A DNA stretch of 64,000 nucleotides from Straminergon stramineum (taxonomy: Eukaryota > Streptophyta > Bryopsida > Hypnales > Calliergonaceae). The DNA lies in contig OY987265.1 of NCBI GenBank assembly GCA_963920665.1, forward strand, positions 18,047,001 to 18,111,000. Reading direction: 5' to 3'. The position numbers were made by a program, and so were the translations under genes. Below are positions 35,890 to 47,283 of the stretch, one piece after another (the first letter of the stretch is position 1; every line of letters starts with the position of its first letter). The notes under the pieces were generated by a model, which did no database searches, was not told the origin of the DNA, and saw nothing but the letters and a program-made list of their open reading frames with translations.

Positions 35890-38748
35890 CTTCCAGCCCC
35901 AGCCCCAGGCCCAGCAACAAGTAGCGCAGCACCAGCAGCACCAGCAAGTTCAAAATCAGCAACGAAATCAGTTGGTAATTGTCTTTGAAATGTCGCGTCA
36001 TTAACTGCACTGAGTTCTTGATCGGGAGCCATAATAGTTTGAGGGAGCGTGTACTTAGTGTGTGCTTGTGTGGGTGGTGAGCAGCAACAGCAGCAACATA
36101 TGCAGATGCAAGGCAATCCTACCCAGGCTTATTATGCTGCAGCCGCCCGCATGAAAGAGCACCAACAGCGGCAGCAGCAGCAGCAGACCCTTCAGCAACA
36201 CCAGCAAAAGCAGAGGCTGTTGGGGACTCTTCCCCAAGCGCAGCATATGCTGGCCCCCCCTCATGTGCCCAGCCTTCCTCCTCACCAATTGGGTTCGCAG
36301 TCTCATCTGCTATCCCAACAACCGCAGCATAGCAGCATCCAAAAGCAAGTGGGTCCGCAGCAGGGCGTTGGTCCTCCGTCCGGTTTGGGTCCTTCCGCCC
36401 CGGCTTCGCCCGCCGGATCAGGGCAATCCAACCCTCCCAATCAGGCTTCTGAGCAGCCGGGGCAGAGCACAGGGTCCTCCAAACCAGCTCAGGGCAAGCA
36501 AACGCAGACGCCACAAACTCTGCAGCAACAGCCAAGTCCAAGGAATTCCACGGGGCCAAGCCGAGGAGGTATGACGCACGACCTTTCTTCGCAGACGGGA
36601 CAAGCCAGCACATTTGGTGCTAGTGGAAATAACCAGCCAGTGAGTGAGACCCCCGACCAGATGCAACCACCAGGACAGAAGATGCATCAACGATCTGGAC
36701 AAGCACAAGCCGGGAGTGCATCTTCGGGACCCCAAAGTAAGGGGCCCCAGCAGTCTGAGTCACAGCCACAGCTGCAGATGCCGCAGGTACAGTTTTGCCG
36801 AGATAGGCTTGAAACGTCACAAACACAGGGCTTTCAACAAGCCCCGTCCAAGCTGGAGAATGTTCTCGAGCTTTCTTATTTCCTAATTGCCCGATTTCAA
36901 GAATAGAAAGTCCACATTGGATGCTAATAGTCGATTGTTGCAACTCTCCTCCCGTATGTCTATCGTCCTATTCTAAAGGATATGCTTGCTTCTTTCTATT
37001 GGTACATTCTGTTACGTTCATTGAAGCTTTCTCAACGATGTCCCCCGTTTTCTGTCGAGGTGGGTCTTATGGCCATTCTCTTTGGGCAGTTAGGTTGCAC
37101 GTCCTTTCCTTTTTTAAATGACTTGTTTTTCGAGCAGGGTGGAGTTCCTAGGCCACAACAGGGAGCGTCCATTCAAACAGCCGGTCAAGCTGCTGCCTCG
37201 CAGGCTGCTTCGATACCCATTTCCAGCCCACAATTACAGCAGCCCTTGCCTGTGCCTTCCGCCCAGCAAATGCAGCGAAGTCAGGCGCCGCAGGCCCAGC
37301 AGCAGCTCCAGCAGCCCCAAAGGAGGTGAGTGCTTTCCTATGAAAAGTGGAGTGGATCTTCTTGTCTTGGAAGTCGTTGGTCATGGAACGCTTGTTAGCG
37401 ACGACGTCGTGATGCTGTTGAGAGAGGGCGTTCTCCTTTTAGATTGGCCAGTGGTGCATTTTGGCTGGCAGATCAGTCGTTTCGCAGAGATCACTAGATT
37501 TTCTTATCCCAAGCCCGCCTGTCCAATAGGCGTAGCTGCACTTCGTCCACCCTCCATGCCTGCACTGTTTTCTTTTTCCATTTTTCTCTAGGGTTGAACC
37601 AATAGGTTGTATGGGTACAGGTTGCAAACCCGACATCTTAGTGCGAATCCTTTGGGTATGGCAATGCCAGGGCTACTGGGAAAGACAGGACTGCCGCCGA
37701 CTGGCCCAGCAGGTTCGTCGCAGATGTCCGCCCTGCCCAACCACAGCCCATACCAACTGGGTGGAACAGCAGCTTCGATTGGAAATCCTATTAGCTTGAG
37801 CAACCCCAACTCCCATGGGGTGCCGCTCCATTCAAGCAGCATCGGAGCCCATTCCATGCAGTGGAAACCCAATCAAGCCAACTCTCCCCTCTCCGCCGGA
37901 CTGTACAACTTGACCAGGGCGAATAACGCTGCAGGGACAGGCCAAGTCTCAGGGACGACGACCCCGGGGCTGCAATTACCATCCTTCCACGGACCCTCTC
38001 ATGGTCTGCCTTTAGGAAGCATGGCCCAGGGGCCTCTTGTCGGCGTTTCTGTCCCGCAGAAGCATGGCATGAGCCCAGGGGTGAACGGAAGGGCTCCTTC
38101 CGGCGCACAGCCATCCCTCCCGCCTGGACCGCGTAGCAGTCAAGCCAATGGCTCGTTGATGGTCTCTTCAGCACCTTCAGCCAACCCCCAAACGAGGCCT
38201 CCAGCAGGCGGCCTTGGCCAAGGAGGAGCTGCCAGTACTGTGCCGTATGCAAGAGTTCCAGCATCCGAGTCGAGCACTTCCATGGCCAGTCCAATGCTGG
38301 CGAACAGTGGGCAGGTCTGTCACTGACCTCGAAGTTTTGGACTCGTGGTGGTTTTGAATTGCAATTTTTTCTGGACCTCTCGTGAGTTTGATTGCGTGAC
38401 TTCAATCTTTTGAACTTGTGTGTGATTTTGGGGGGATGTGGATAGATCACTTTGGGTTGAAGCTCCAGATTTTGTCAAAATAGAAGAGTTTCTTTTTTAC
38501 CAGTATTGGAGTCAGGGTGAGATCCCTCACGTTCTTATTGTCTTCGACCTCACGATCTTCTGCTGTGCATTTGACAGGCTGTGTCAGCATCTGGTGCGTC
38601 CATATCTCAGAGACCTGCTGCTTCGGCTGCCGCCTCAACTGCGTCAGTTGCAATTGGAGGAAGCATTTCTCCTGGGATCTCTACATTGCCCCCTGGTGGC
38701 CCTGGTCCAGGCCTTCCAGAAGCGACGACACCAGTGTCATCTTCCTAG
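26259..38748 (+). CDS. EAF1: EAF1-type scaffold subunit of the NuA4 histone acetyltransferase complex
   Basis: Exons: 26259-26350, 26505-26559, 26709-26803, 26935-28309, 28436-28558, 28855-29136, 29323-29511, 29706-29789, 29971-30223, 30379-30567, 30886-31136, 31295-31336, 31584-31620, 31818-32023, 32177-32233, 32524-32604, 33087-33206, 33440-33547, 33781-33869, 34123-34344, 34677-35043, 35323-35463, 35855-35974, 36085-36786, 37138-37325, 37621-38314, 38578-38748. They join in frame to 2,110 residues. REERRRELEFLEKGGDPLDF near the N-terminus matches plant EAF1. The HSA domain lies at about 563-640 (WDFVLEEMRWLAKDF then ERRWKLAAAARI), and the SANT/Myb domain at about 1102-1153 (PWSTSEDQAILALVHDLGPN). 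The Q/P/S-rich C-terminal third is probably disordered. There is no helicase domain, which separates it from SWR1, INO80 and BRM. In this family the HSA domain binds actin-related subunits and SANT contacts chromatin. The exon ending at 32,023 could instead end at 32,053, and the start codon is uncertain. Confidence 0.85.
35861..35887 (+). repeat. (CAG)9 polyglutamine tract in EAF1
   Basis: Nine CAG codons in frame encode glutamine at the start of the Q-rich C-terminal region. Further CAG/CAA runs occur at 36,085 and 36,170. Such tracts often vary in length between individuals. Confidence 0.9.
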
Positions 38749-39510
38749 TTTGTGGCGCGTCACACATTGTACTGTACTTGTAGCTTTGGATTAACCTACA
38801 GGCACTTTGGTGCTTGTAATTTTTTCTAGGTCTTGAATCTTTAGGAGGGGAGTTGGAATTCAACAAACTTATGGGTGGGCTCCTGCCCTACTTGCTTCCC
38901 AGCTTGGATTGTTTCAAAGAATTCATACGTTGATTCCGGCCCCCATGGGACGAGCTTCACTGTACATTCTTCTGCCAAGAGGCTTGGTTTGTGCTCTTCT
39001 TTCGAGGGCAAGGGAGCTGTGCATGTAACATTAGCCCAGATTATCTTTCATTTACTCCGAATCGCCCCGACTCGTCTCTTGATTTGAAGTTTGGTACGGG
39101 TGTAATATTAACAACTTTGAGAACTAATTTGGTATTGATTTCTGGAGAGAAGTATATTTTGATGCATCGAATAATTCTTTACGCTTAAATTTACAGTTGC
39201 AATCACCAGTAGTTATAAATATCATTTGAAGGCGGTTTCTAGATTTGATTATATCTTATAATCAACGGTTTAATAGTTTTTAGGATGAATTTGTAATTAA
39301 ACCGTGAAATATGATTTGCAGTCATGGATTTGTAATTTGCAAAACTCAAAATATATCATTTTTAGTTTAGAAAAATTAACAATTATGTTTTTGGAGTTAT
39401 TTATTCAATATCATTTTCTGAATTACAGATGATGTGTATTTCCAAAGTATTATTTCTAGAGATGATGTGCTTTTGGGCTCGTTTCCAAATTATTATTTAT
39501 AGAAATGAGT
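38749..39510 (+). other. 3' flank of the EAF1-type gene
   Basis: The first 400 bases after the stop keep the GC-richer composition of the gene and probably hold the 3' untranslated region. After about 39,180 the DNA turns AT-rich and gene-free. No clear polyadenylation hexamer could be singled out. Confidence 0.45.
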
Positions 39511-39519
39511 AGTATGGAT

Positions 39520-39760
39520 CCAACTATGCTAGTGAGCATGAAAATGCAAGCATGTGATGTGAGCCTTGAGCATGTGTATTTGTAGATAATTTATGATCAT
39601 TGAAGGTGCTTATAATATGAACATCTATAATATAGGTATATATAAGACAATTATACTATAACCATGGAGGGTTTCAATTATATAAGTACCTATAACATAG
39701 GTGTCTTGTCTTCTAGGCTTATGGACTCATGCTCTGAAGCTCACATGAATAGCAACCCTC
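39520..39760. mobile_element. Short non-autonomous relative of the 15-kb element
   Basis: The left end, CAACTATGCTAGTGAGC, resembles the right end of the 15-kb element (CAACAGTGCTAGTTTGTGAG). The right end, read on the minus strand, is GAGGGTTGCTATTCATGTGA and resembles its left end. GTGAGC/GAGCATG sub-repeats and an 'accatgga' block also match the subterminal parts. It is about 240 bp long and has no coding capacity. Flanks AGTATGGAT and AATACATAT could be a decayed 9-bp duplication (5 of 9 identical), which is weak. Confidence 0.6.
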
Positions 39761-39902
39761 AATACATATTTTAGAAAGTGAAGGGCACTCATTGCACAAT
39801 TGGACCCTCAATCACTTTGGGCTAAATGTAAAAGGGTATTTTAAAAACTCATTTCAATTTTTGAATGCAATACCTTTGGAGATTCAAGGATCCAAAATAT
39901 AA

Positions 39903-40441
39903 TCAATTAACCACTAAATGACCAAACAATGTTTTTGGCAACATAGAAAGATTGGAAAGCTCAGTAAAAATCAAAATTTTATTTTTTTCTTTGAAATTTA
40001 CACATGTGGTCAAGGAATAGCTTTAAAGTGCAACAATTTTTGTAACTTTTAATTACATGGTTAAAAGTTATTGTATGATATGAAATCTCTTTCTCAACCC
40101 AGGCATCTGAGGCAACTAAGAAAAAATCCCTTTTTCAAGGAAAAAAAATTTCATTGGCTTTATACATTTTTACAAACATTAAAAGCTTTTAATCATTCCA
40201 TTTTGATTAATGAGATGAAAGTTATGAGGAGTTTTATTATGCAAGAAATTAAAGAATCTCTACTCTAAAACAAATTTTGAAGTCCTCTATTTAACTGAAT
40301 TTTCAATATTTAAAAAATAATTTAAAGCATGGGATGTAGATTGTTTATTACAACATTACAACCTATGAGATTGGAATTTTTCAAATCCATTACTAAATTC
40401 TTAACAATTTAGTATTCTAAATCTTTCTCTATTTCTTTCTA
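39903..40441 (-). repeat. Dispersed repeat R2, copy b
   Basis: The reverse complement aligns in order with 4,055-4,612. Shared blocks include 'ctatgttgccaaaaa', 'tttggtc', 'agagtagagatt' and 'aatcaaaatggaatgatt'. No genes or termini were found. Confidence 0.6.
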
Positions 40442-43400
40442 TTTATCTTTTTTTTCAAGCATGAATATGAAAAAAAACAATTAAATTTTTTTGTAAGTAT
40501 TCTCAACTCATTTCTTCAACATATCATGGAGAGTTGCAAATTGTAGGATCTACACATTTTGGGGTAGAATGCTTGAAAGATGAAATCTAACCATTTGGGA
40601 AGAGTTGAAAATACTTATTTTCGAAATTCAAGCATCATGATCTTGCAATAATTGATAAGGTTTTTTATTCTGAAATTTTAGGAGGGTGTATTCTAAGTTT
40701 CTAACAAGTAAACTAAAAGATCTTATGGTTGAATTTGTTAAAAATAAATATAGATGAAGATTTTAGCCTTGCTTTGGAGACTAGTATGTTGAAGCAATTT
40801 TGTGCCTCTAAATATGAAAGAACTTTAGGGTTAAAGTGATTGCACCTAATTATGATGTATTTTTAAACTAATCCCTAGACACTCTTACATAGAACATACG
40901 ATTTCTATTTATGGGAGCATAGCTTCAAGAATGAGCACTTTTATTTCTAACACTTTGAAATTTATAATTTCTTAATATTGTATCCAAATTTTGCATTCTA
41001 TGAGAAAAATTGCATACTAATAGAACACAAGAAATTCTTCTTTTGACAAAGATATATAATAATTCAATTATTGAGTTATTGAATCATAAGAATGTATAAG
41101 GTTTACTAATATAGTAGTTTGAAAATATTTTAAATAAATTTAATATACTATGGTCTACACTATTTTCACATTATCTCAAATATTTTTATTTCATTGACTT
41201 TTCATCTATCTTTTATCCATTTCATCTACTTTCATCAAACTTCTATCTAGCTTTCATTTGAATCCCATGGAAAGACTTACATTAAGTGTATCGCATTCAT
41301 CCAAAATTATTCAAATTAATGCAAGGGATCTCATACTATTCAAAGTCTTGTAGTACTTGAATGAAGATGTGTATCAACAAGCATTACTAAAAAAAAATTA
41401 TTTCAATAACAAAAACCATTTTCAAACCCTTTTTTGGTTGATTTTAGGTGCTAGTCAAACACTCCGAAGTAACTACCCCTATTGTTACCCCCTTCTAGGA
41501 CCCTCCCCTTCAAATTCTTGCCTAAAATGTATAGCTTCTATTAATGAAAGCCTAGGGGCAATTTTAGACACATTTGCTCAGCACCTACTTCAACACCTAA
41601 ATTTATAGATTATTCATATAGAGTCCAAAAAATGCGTAATTAGTTTATTCATAAATGGATTTTGCTTAGATGGATGCTAATGTGTGAGTGTGTCACCTTC
41701 TATTGAGTGGCTCTATACTTTTAGCATTGCCGCTAATAAGTTTTTACCTATGTAGTATAACAATGTTGATTGTAAAATTTTATAGCCTACTAGTCTATAA
41801 CCAATATATGACTGATAGATGGTGTTATGTAAATCATTTTTGCTATGAGACATTTTCTTATTGGTTCACCACATAGATTTGTCATATTTCCTAATTGTCA
41901 AGCACCATGAGACAAAACACTATCTCCAAGGAGTGTAAAATGATAAAATTGCATTACCATGTGCTAATGGAATTTTAAGATCTACTTGCATTTATGTATA
42001 TGCGACAATCTAAATTCTTCTACTATAATTCAACATGGCAATTGCAAGCAAGTAGAATTGTGCTCTGTCAAGCCTCTTATTGTCTTTGCACCACAACCTC
42101 TTTTTTCCTCTTGGCCCATTGAAAATTGTACCACTTATTCACATTTTGAGGTTTATGGGTTTTTAGTATTGGAGAGTACCCAAATTTAATGATCTAGATC
42201 TTAAATTCTTGTAGTCTATTCCAATAGTAGGACATGTGCCTACCAAAGGAAATCTAAAAATACTTTATTTTATGGACTCTATATTTGTGCAAATAGGGCC
42301 CCCTTGCACTTGCACTTCTAAACATTGAAGATGGTTTCAACTTCACTTTTTTGGTGAGATTTGATCACCATCAAGTACTCACAAGTTGCCAATTTTTAGG
42401 GGAGGGGGGGGGGTATGATTTTCTATTTATTATTAGTTTTTACCTAATTGTATCTATTTTTTGTAAAAAACTATCTTTATTTTCAAATAGTACTTTTTAA
42501 GTACTTACTAGTAGTCATAGTACTTGCAACAATACTTTTCGTTGTCGATTTTTTCCATCAACAACTAAGATTTTTCTATTTCATAGTACTTGTAGTACAA
42601 AATGCTACAAAAACTAAATGGTCTTTTTCACAATGACCCTTTGGCTAAAGACTATTGCAATCACAATGCAAAAAAAAAAAAGAATGACAAAGGGGTGTGA
42701 AAAAAACAAGAGCCAAAACTAAAAAGAACAAAGTACTACACTTGGGAGTTGGGGTGTGGCAACTATAATGAAGAGTTGTCTGAAAGAAATTGTAACTTTG
42801 AAATATTGAGGAAAAAATAAGATGCAAAAATGAAGAGAGAGAACAATAAGAAGCAAGAACAAGAATTCAAGGTATTGCGCTTAGGAGGCATCGGTTGAAA
42901 GTCAAACAACCCTCTATAGAGCCCAAATTTTTTCTAATGAATGTCATTTATTGATGTCCATTGAAGTAACTGAACATTACATTGATTACAGAATGCTATA
43001 ATGGCGTCAATCAATGTACTGTTCAGACAAGAATGCTACAATTCATGCGACCAAGGTTGTTGAAGTCGTTTTTATTCTCAAATTGGACTATGCAAGTTTT
43101 TTTCAAGGGAGTAAAGAGAGCCACTTGGAAGGTCATGTTGTGCCCCCTTCTTTCCCCACCCCCATTCTGTCAGCAATGCAAAAGATAGTGGACACATCAA
43201 ATGTGTCATCACCACCAATGTTGAATAAATGGCTTTGCCACTCAAGAACCTACTCCACCTAGTTGCCTCAATCAAATTATTTGTAGATGAATTTTTTTAG
43301 CATTTACTATGTATTATATAAACATTAATTGGTAGCTACAACAAGTGTGCGCACATATGAATGTATGTGACTAATGTGAGTTTCAAAATGTTTGTAATGG

Positions 43401-43646
43401 AATTCAATATTCAACTTTCTCATGTTTGTGTTAAGGGAAAAAAGAGGAACTAAAATCTTGTCCCTTGCACAAAATTATATAAAAGTTGCAAGAGGTATGC
43501 CAACAATGACCAAAGAATGACTATGTAGTAGTAAACTAGTAATTCAATGGTCATTCTTCGAACATTAATTCTACTCAAATAAATAGGATTCATATCATCC
43601 TTACTTATAGAAATTTGAATTTTCTACAATGAAGTTAGAAGTCGTC
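40442..43646. other. AT-rich intergenic DNA, no gene seen
   Basis: No coding region is supported. A C-rich island at 41,470-41,515 and G8-10 tracts near 42,405 stand out from the AT-rich background. Short open stretches at 41,357-41,608 and 41,986-42,189 have no recognisable family. Confidence 0.5.
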
Positions 43647-44130
43647 AGTTACAGTAAACTTGCTAATCACCACAGACAAAATTCAAATCCTTCTCTACAA
43701 TATTCTAGAAACTTGCATGCTTTGAAACTTGGCATGATTATCAAATTCTATGTTAAGATTCATTTCTCCAAAATAGAGCACAAAAATTTTCCTCTTGCAA
43801 TTATCATTCCAAATTGAAGATAACAAGCCTAAAATATTGTTAAAAAAAACCTTACAGCCCTTCACCGCATAGTGTGCAATGACTATGCGGTGGGATCAAA
43901 ACTGCATTCCTATAACGTTTCCAACATCTGATTCCCATTTCGTTTTATAATTCTACACATGAATTTGTGCACGAGAGAGATTCAATGCATTAATTCAGCA
44001 CAATAATTGAAAATTTGCCAATTCATACTTCAACGTATTGTGTGGTTCTTGTCTGGTGATTGGAATAGTCATTGTGCGGTGATTGAATCTGTGTGGTAAA
44101 TGGCATGTTTACTCTATATATTAGTGCCTG
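43647..44130 (+). repeat. Dispersed repeat R1, copy b
   Basis: Same repeat as 2,771-3,155 and in the same orientation. It contains a perfect 11-bp hairpin, CACCGCATAGT (43,863-43,873) with ACTATGCGGTG (43,882-43,892), then several TTGTGTGGT/TTGTGCGGT words. Copy a has an altered but still palindromic form of the hairpin. Confidence 0.65.
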
Positions 44131-44369
44131 ACAATAAATATTTCTACCTTAATTGGTGTGTATAGATGGAGTCAAAATCACAATTAGGTGTTCTTTTTGC
44201 TTTGCCAACAAATGAAAATCATTCATAATTATTTAAAAAAAGTGAAAAATTTTGGAGAGTTTATTTACTTAATGTGAATTTTCAAAATCAAGACTAGAAA
44301 AAACTTCAAAGTATTCAATACTAAATGCATGTTTGAAGCACCTTGAGAAAGACCCAAAACCAGTCACTA

Positions 44370-44506
44370 AGGTAGTATGCTCTGAAAGCGACCATTTAAG
44401 CCTACCTAACTCATCATTGCCTGTAATAGATATTTCAAGGAATATGTCACCCATTCTTAGATAGGGGTCACATTTAGAACATGGTCGCTTTTACAGCATG
44501 CTACCT
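44370..44506. mobile_element. 137-bp foldback MITE with AGGTAG ends and TA flanks
   Basis: The left arm AGGTAGTATGCTCTGAAAGC and the right arm, read on the minus strand as AGGTAGCATGCTGTAAAAGC, pair over about 28 bp with few mismatches. TA dinucleotides flank both ends (44,368-44,369 and 44,507-44,508), as for Tc1/mariner-like insertions. The terminal hexamer is the same as in the element at 62,491-62,880. Confidence 0.6.
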
Positions 44507-45778
44507 TACTACCAAGCAACCATGAAGCTCCGTTTGTAAAGGAAGAACCATTCAAAGCGAGTTTGAATGAGGTCATAATGATGACACTTCAATAGACACC
44601 TATTTGACAGAAAAGGGAGGGCGGAAAGGGAGGGCGAAAGGAATTAGGTAGTTCTACCTTAGGTGCAGTTTCCTTGACTTATTATTCACAGATGTCACGA
44701 CCATTACCTCACACGTCGGTGAAGACTTCATGAACACCAACTTAAAGTTCGTAGTTGCTTCCATTGCATTTAGAAAGCAACAAAAGTTTCCTTTCCCCCA
44801 ATCCGGGACTGCCTACAAGAGCATTGGTGTTGACGTTGGTCGGTGAGTGCACCATATTCTTTATACAGCGAGTATCACCGTTAAGATTAAATCCCGCAAT
44901 CCAACGGCCAATACTTGCTCTGAGGTGGCGGGTTTTCTAAGAAAAATTCAGCCACGTAGAATCCTTATCCAGGTGGCAAAATTGCGGCGGTATGACCCAC
45001 CCAGTTCGACGCGTTCTCCACGTGCCATCCACCTTCGGAAGTCATGTCGAAGTGTTCAGACAGTCCCATCCTAGTACCACGTTCTCTGAAATCTTTTGTC
45101 CTTGTATAAGTTAAGTTATACATCCTCATCAAGTTCTTACGTTTCATGCCCAACTTGTCAGTTTTTTGCAGCAGCTCCCTGCTCCTCCTTGCGCTCACTT
45201 GCGCCCCAAATCTCAGGTACGTTGAGCCACTTGAAGAGCTAGCTCGTCACTGAATTTGCCACTCGGATGTTATGGTCGACTTTAAGTTAATTGTGTAGGA
45301 ACCGCAAAAGCATATGAGAGGGAACACTTTCTATTGTACTTTGGTGGGTACAGTACACAGTACACGTTACCGGATCCCGTGAGCTTAGTAGTCACTCCAC
45401 TTTGTAATAGCTACAGAATGATGATTTCTTTCGAACACTGGGAACTAGCTTTGTTTATGTAGCTAGATCGACAGGTAGTGCGCGCAGCTGAGGAGACATC
45501 TGACATCCCATACATGTTCAATTCAGAGTTGCAGAAAATTTACTAAAATTGCACATTTCAAGGGCGGTGAACGCCCGAAATGCTAGTTGACAAGCTAACC
45601 AGGCTGTGTGTTGGAAGAGCTGAGTAGCTGTGGTGTAACAGGGGTGGGTACCGAAGACAGGATCAGGTTTAATTTCAGTATCCTGTAACGAAAACGTTGA
45701 TTGCTGATTTGAGTGTCTGTGTTATGGCAGCAGAGGAAGTAGCTGAAAGTGAAGATTTAGCGAAGATCTTAACTTGAG
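44507..45778 (+). promoter_or_regulatory. Upstream region of the CASP-like gene
   Basis: GC content rises from about 44,600 onward, marking the promoter and 5' untranslated region. It contains a short direct repeat 'gggagggcg' at 44,617-44,635, and CCACGTGCC, a G-box-like CACGTG, at 45,018-45,026. No conserved coding sequence precedes the ATG at 45,779. Confidence 0.45.
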
Positions 45779-47283
45779 ATGTCGACCACCGCGGCGCCGT
45801 ACGATGGCACCAAGTACAACAACGGCGCTCCTGGGGTGCCGGTGTACGAAGCGCCGCGGCGAGCTCACCGGGCGCATCACTGCGTCGATTTCTTGCTGCG
45901 CGTGTTGACGGCGTTGGCGACGGCTGCGGCCATAGTCACCCTTCTGAAATCCAACCAGTCGATCCGCGGTCCTGGTGGGGTGCTCGCTGCCCGAGCTCGC
46001 TGGAATGATTTCGGCTCTTTCAAGTACGTTCGCCGGTCACACTTCAATAAGTCCTTTCTCGACTTGGCTCAGTTTGCTGACCTCGTGTGTGGTGTCACCC
46101 ACAACAACACTTACACGTAGATTGTGTGATAAGTGTGCTCAGTCACTGCTATCAATGACAGGTTGACAAGTGCGCAGGCTAGTCTAAAACTAGTTGTTTG
46201 GTAACTCGATCAAATCTGGAACTTGGCTGTGGAAAATAGTAAGTGCTGAGTTGTGAGGGTGTTCTTTTTCCACTATCACGCTCCAGAGTTGATCGAGTCA
46301 CTATACAATTACTTTTGTGAAACGATTTGGAAAATTTCTGAAATTTCGTCAGGGTAACTTCTATCATGAGGAATATAGATTTCTACGTACGATACCTGAA
46401 CCACAATCTCTTTGTGGTGAAATAAACGATCTTAGTTAGGAAATTGAGTGACAGTAAAAAATTTGAAGGAAGAAGTTGTTATGGCTTTAAATCTTTTAAT
46501 TGAACCCATCTGATTTAAATCTTCATGAGGTCGAAATTGTTGTAGAGACAGCTTCAAAGAGGATCGGGTGTCATGTTATATGAGTTTACTTGCACCATCT
46601 TTGAAGGTAAACCTGATTATTCTTTGATTGATACAGAGTGACCAGATACACAATCATCTAGCCTGCACACTTTTGAATTAAAGAATATCATATCCGTAAT
46701 AATGGCAAAATTGGAAGAAATTATCACATTTTCAAACAAACACACATACGATCTCAGATCTACGTGTCTTCCAGTTTCTAGATTTTCAGCTCCTAACTGC
46801 CACGCTCTGAATCGAACCCCTCCTCTAGACGACCATGAAGTTTTGTTCCTGTAATGTTGCAACAGAGCAAGAATTGATTGTATGAGTTGGTGTGAATCTC
46901 TTTGTGGCAGGTGGTTTTTAGTGGCGAATGCGGTCGTGTGCGCTTACTCCATCCTTGCCGCCCTTGCGGCCTTGCTCGGCGTGTGTACTCGCCGTGGCCC
47001 ATTGAGCTCCACTCCCTTCGCGTGGCTGACGTTCCTGGTAGACTTCCTGTTGGCCAGTGCGTTGATGTCAGCTGCGGCGTCCGCCACGACGATTGCGTGG
47101 ATCGGGTACAAGGGGCAGTCGAACGCAGGATGGGCGTCGCAGTGCGGCGTGGTGAGGACCTTCTGTCACCGTGTGGGAGGCGCCCTCATTGCTTCGTACG
47201 CGGGCTGGGTGTTTCTCGCCCTGTCGACCATCGTTGCGGCTTCTGCGCTTCATACCCTGCGTCGCCGCACTGCGTATCACTAA
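45779..47283 (+). CDS. CASP-like four-helix membrane protein
   Basis: Two exons, 45779-46023 and 46911-47283, join through GTACGT and GGCAG sites to restore an AAG codon and give 205 residues. Four hydrophobic helices are visible: [18 protein letters not shown] (TM1), [20 protein letters not shown] (TM2), [18 protein letters not shown] (TM3) and [18 protein letters not shown] (TM4). The arginine in TM1 and aspartate in TM3 are the conserved pair of the Casparian strip membrane domain protein family. Members sit in the plasma membrane, where they oligomerise and scaffold local cell-wall modification. Roles in non-seed plants are poorly known. The short N- and C-terminal tails are typical of the CASPL group. 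The 887-bp intron is AT-rich, unlike the GC-rich exons. Confidence 0.88.

Noticed and set aside
26259..38748. HSA domain as a sign of a SWR1, INO80 or BRM remodeller
   Set aside because: No SNF2 helicase motifs follow. The N-terminal block, the SANT domain after HSA and the Q-rich tail fit EAF1.
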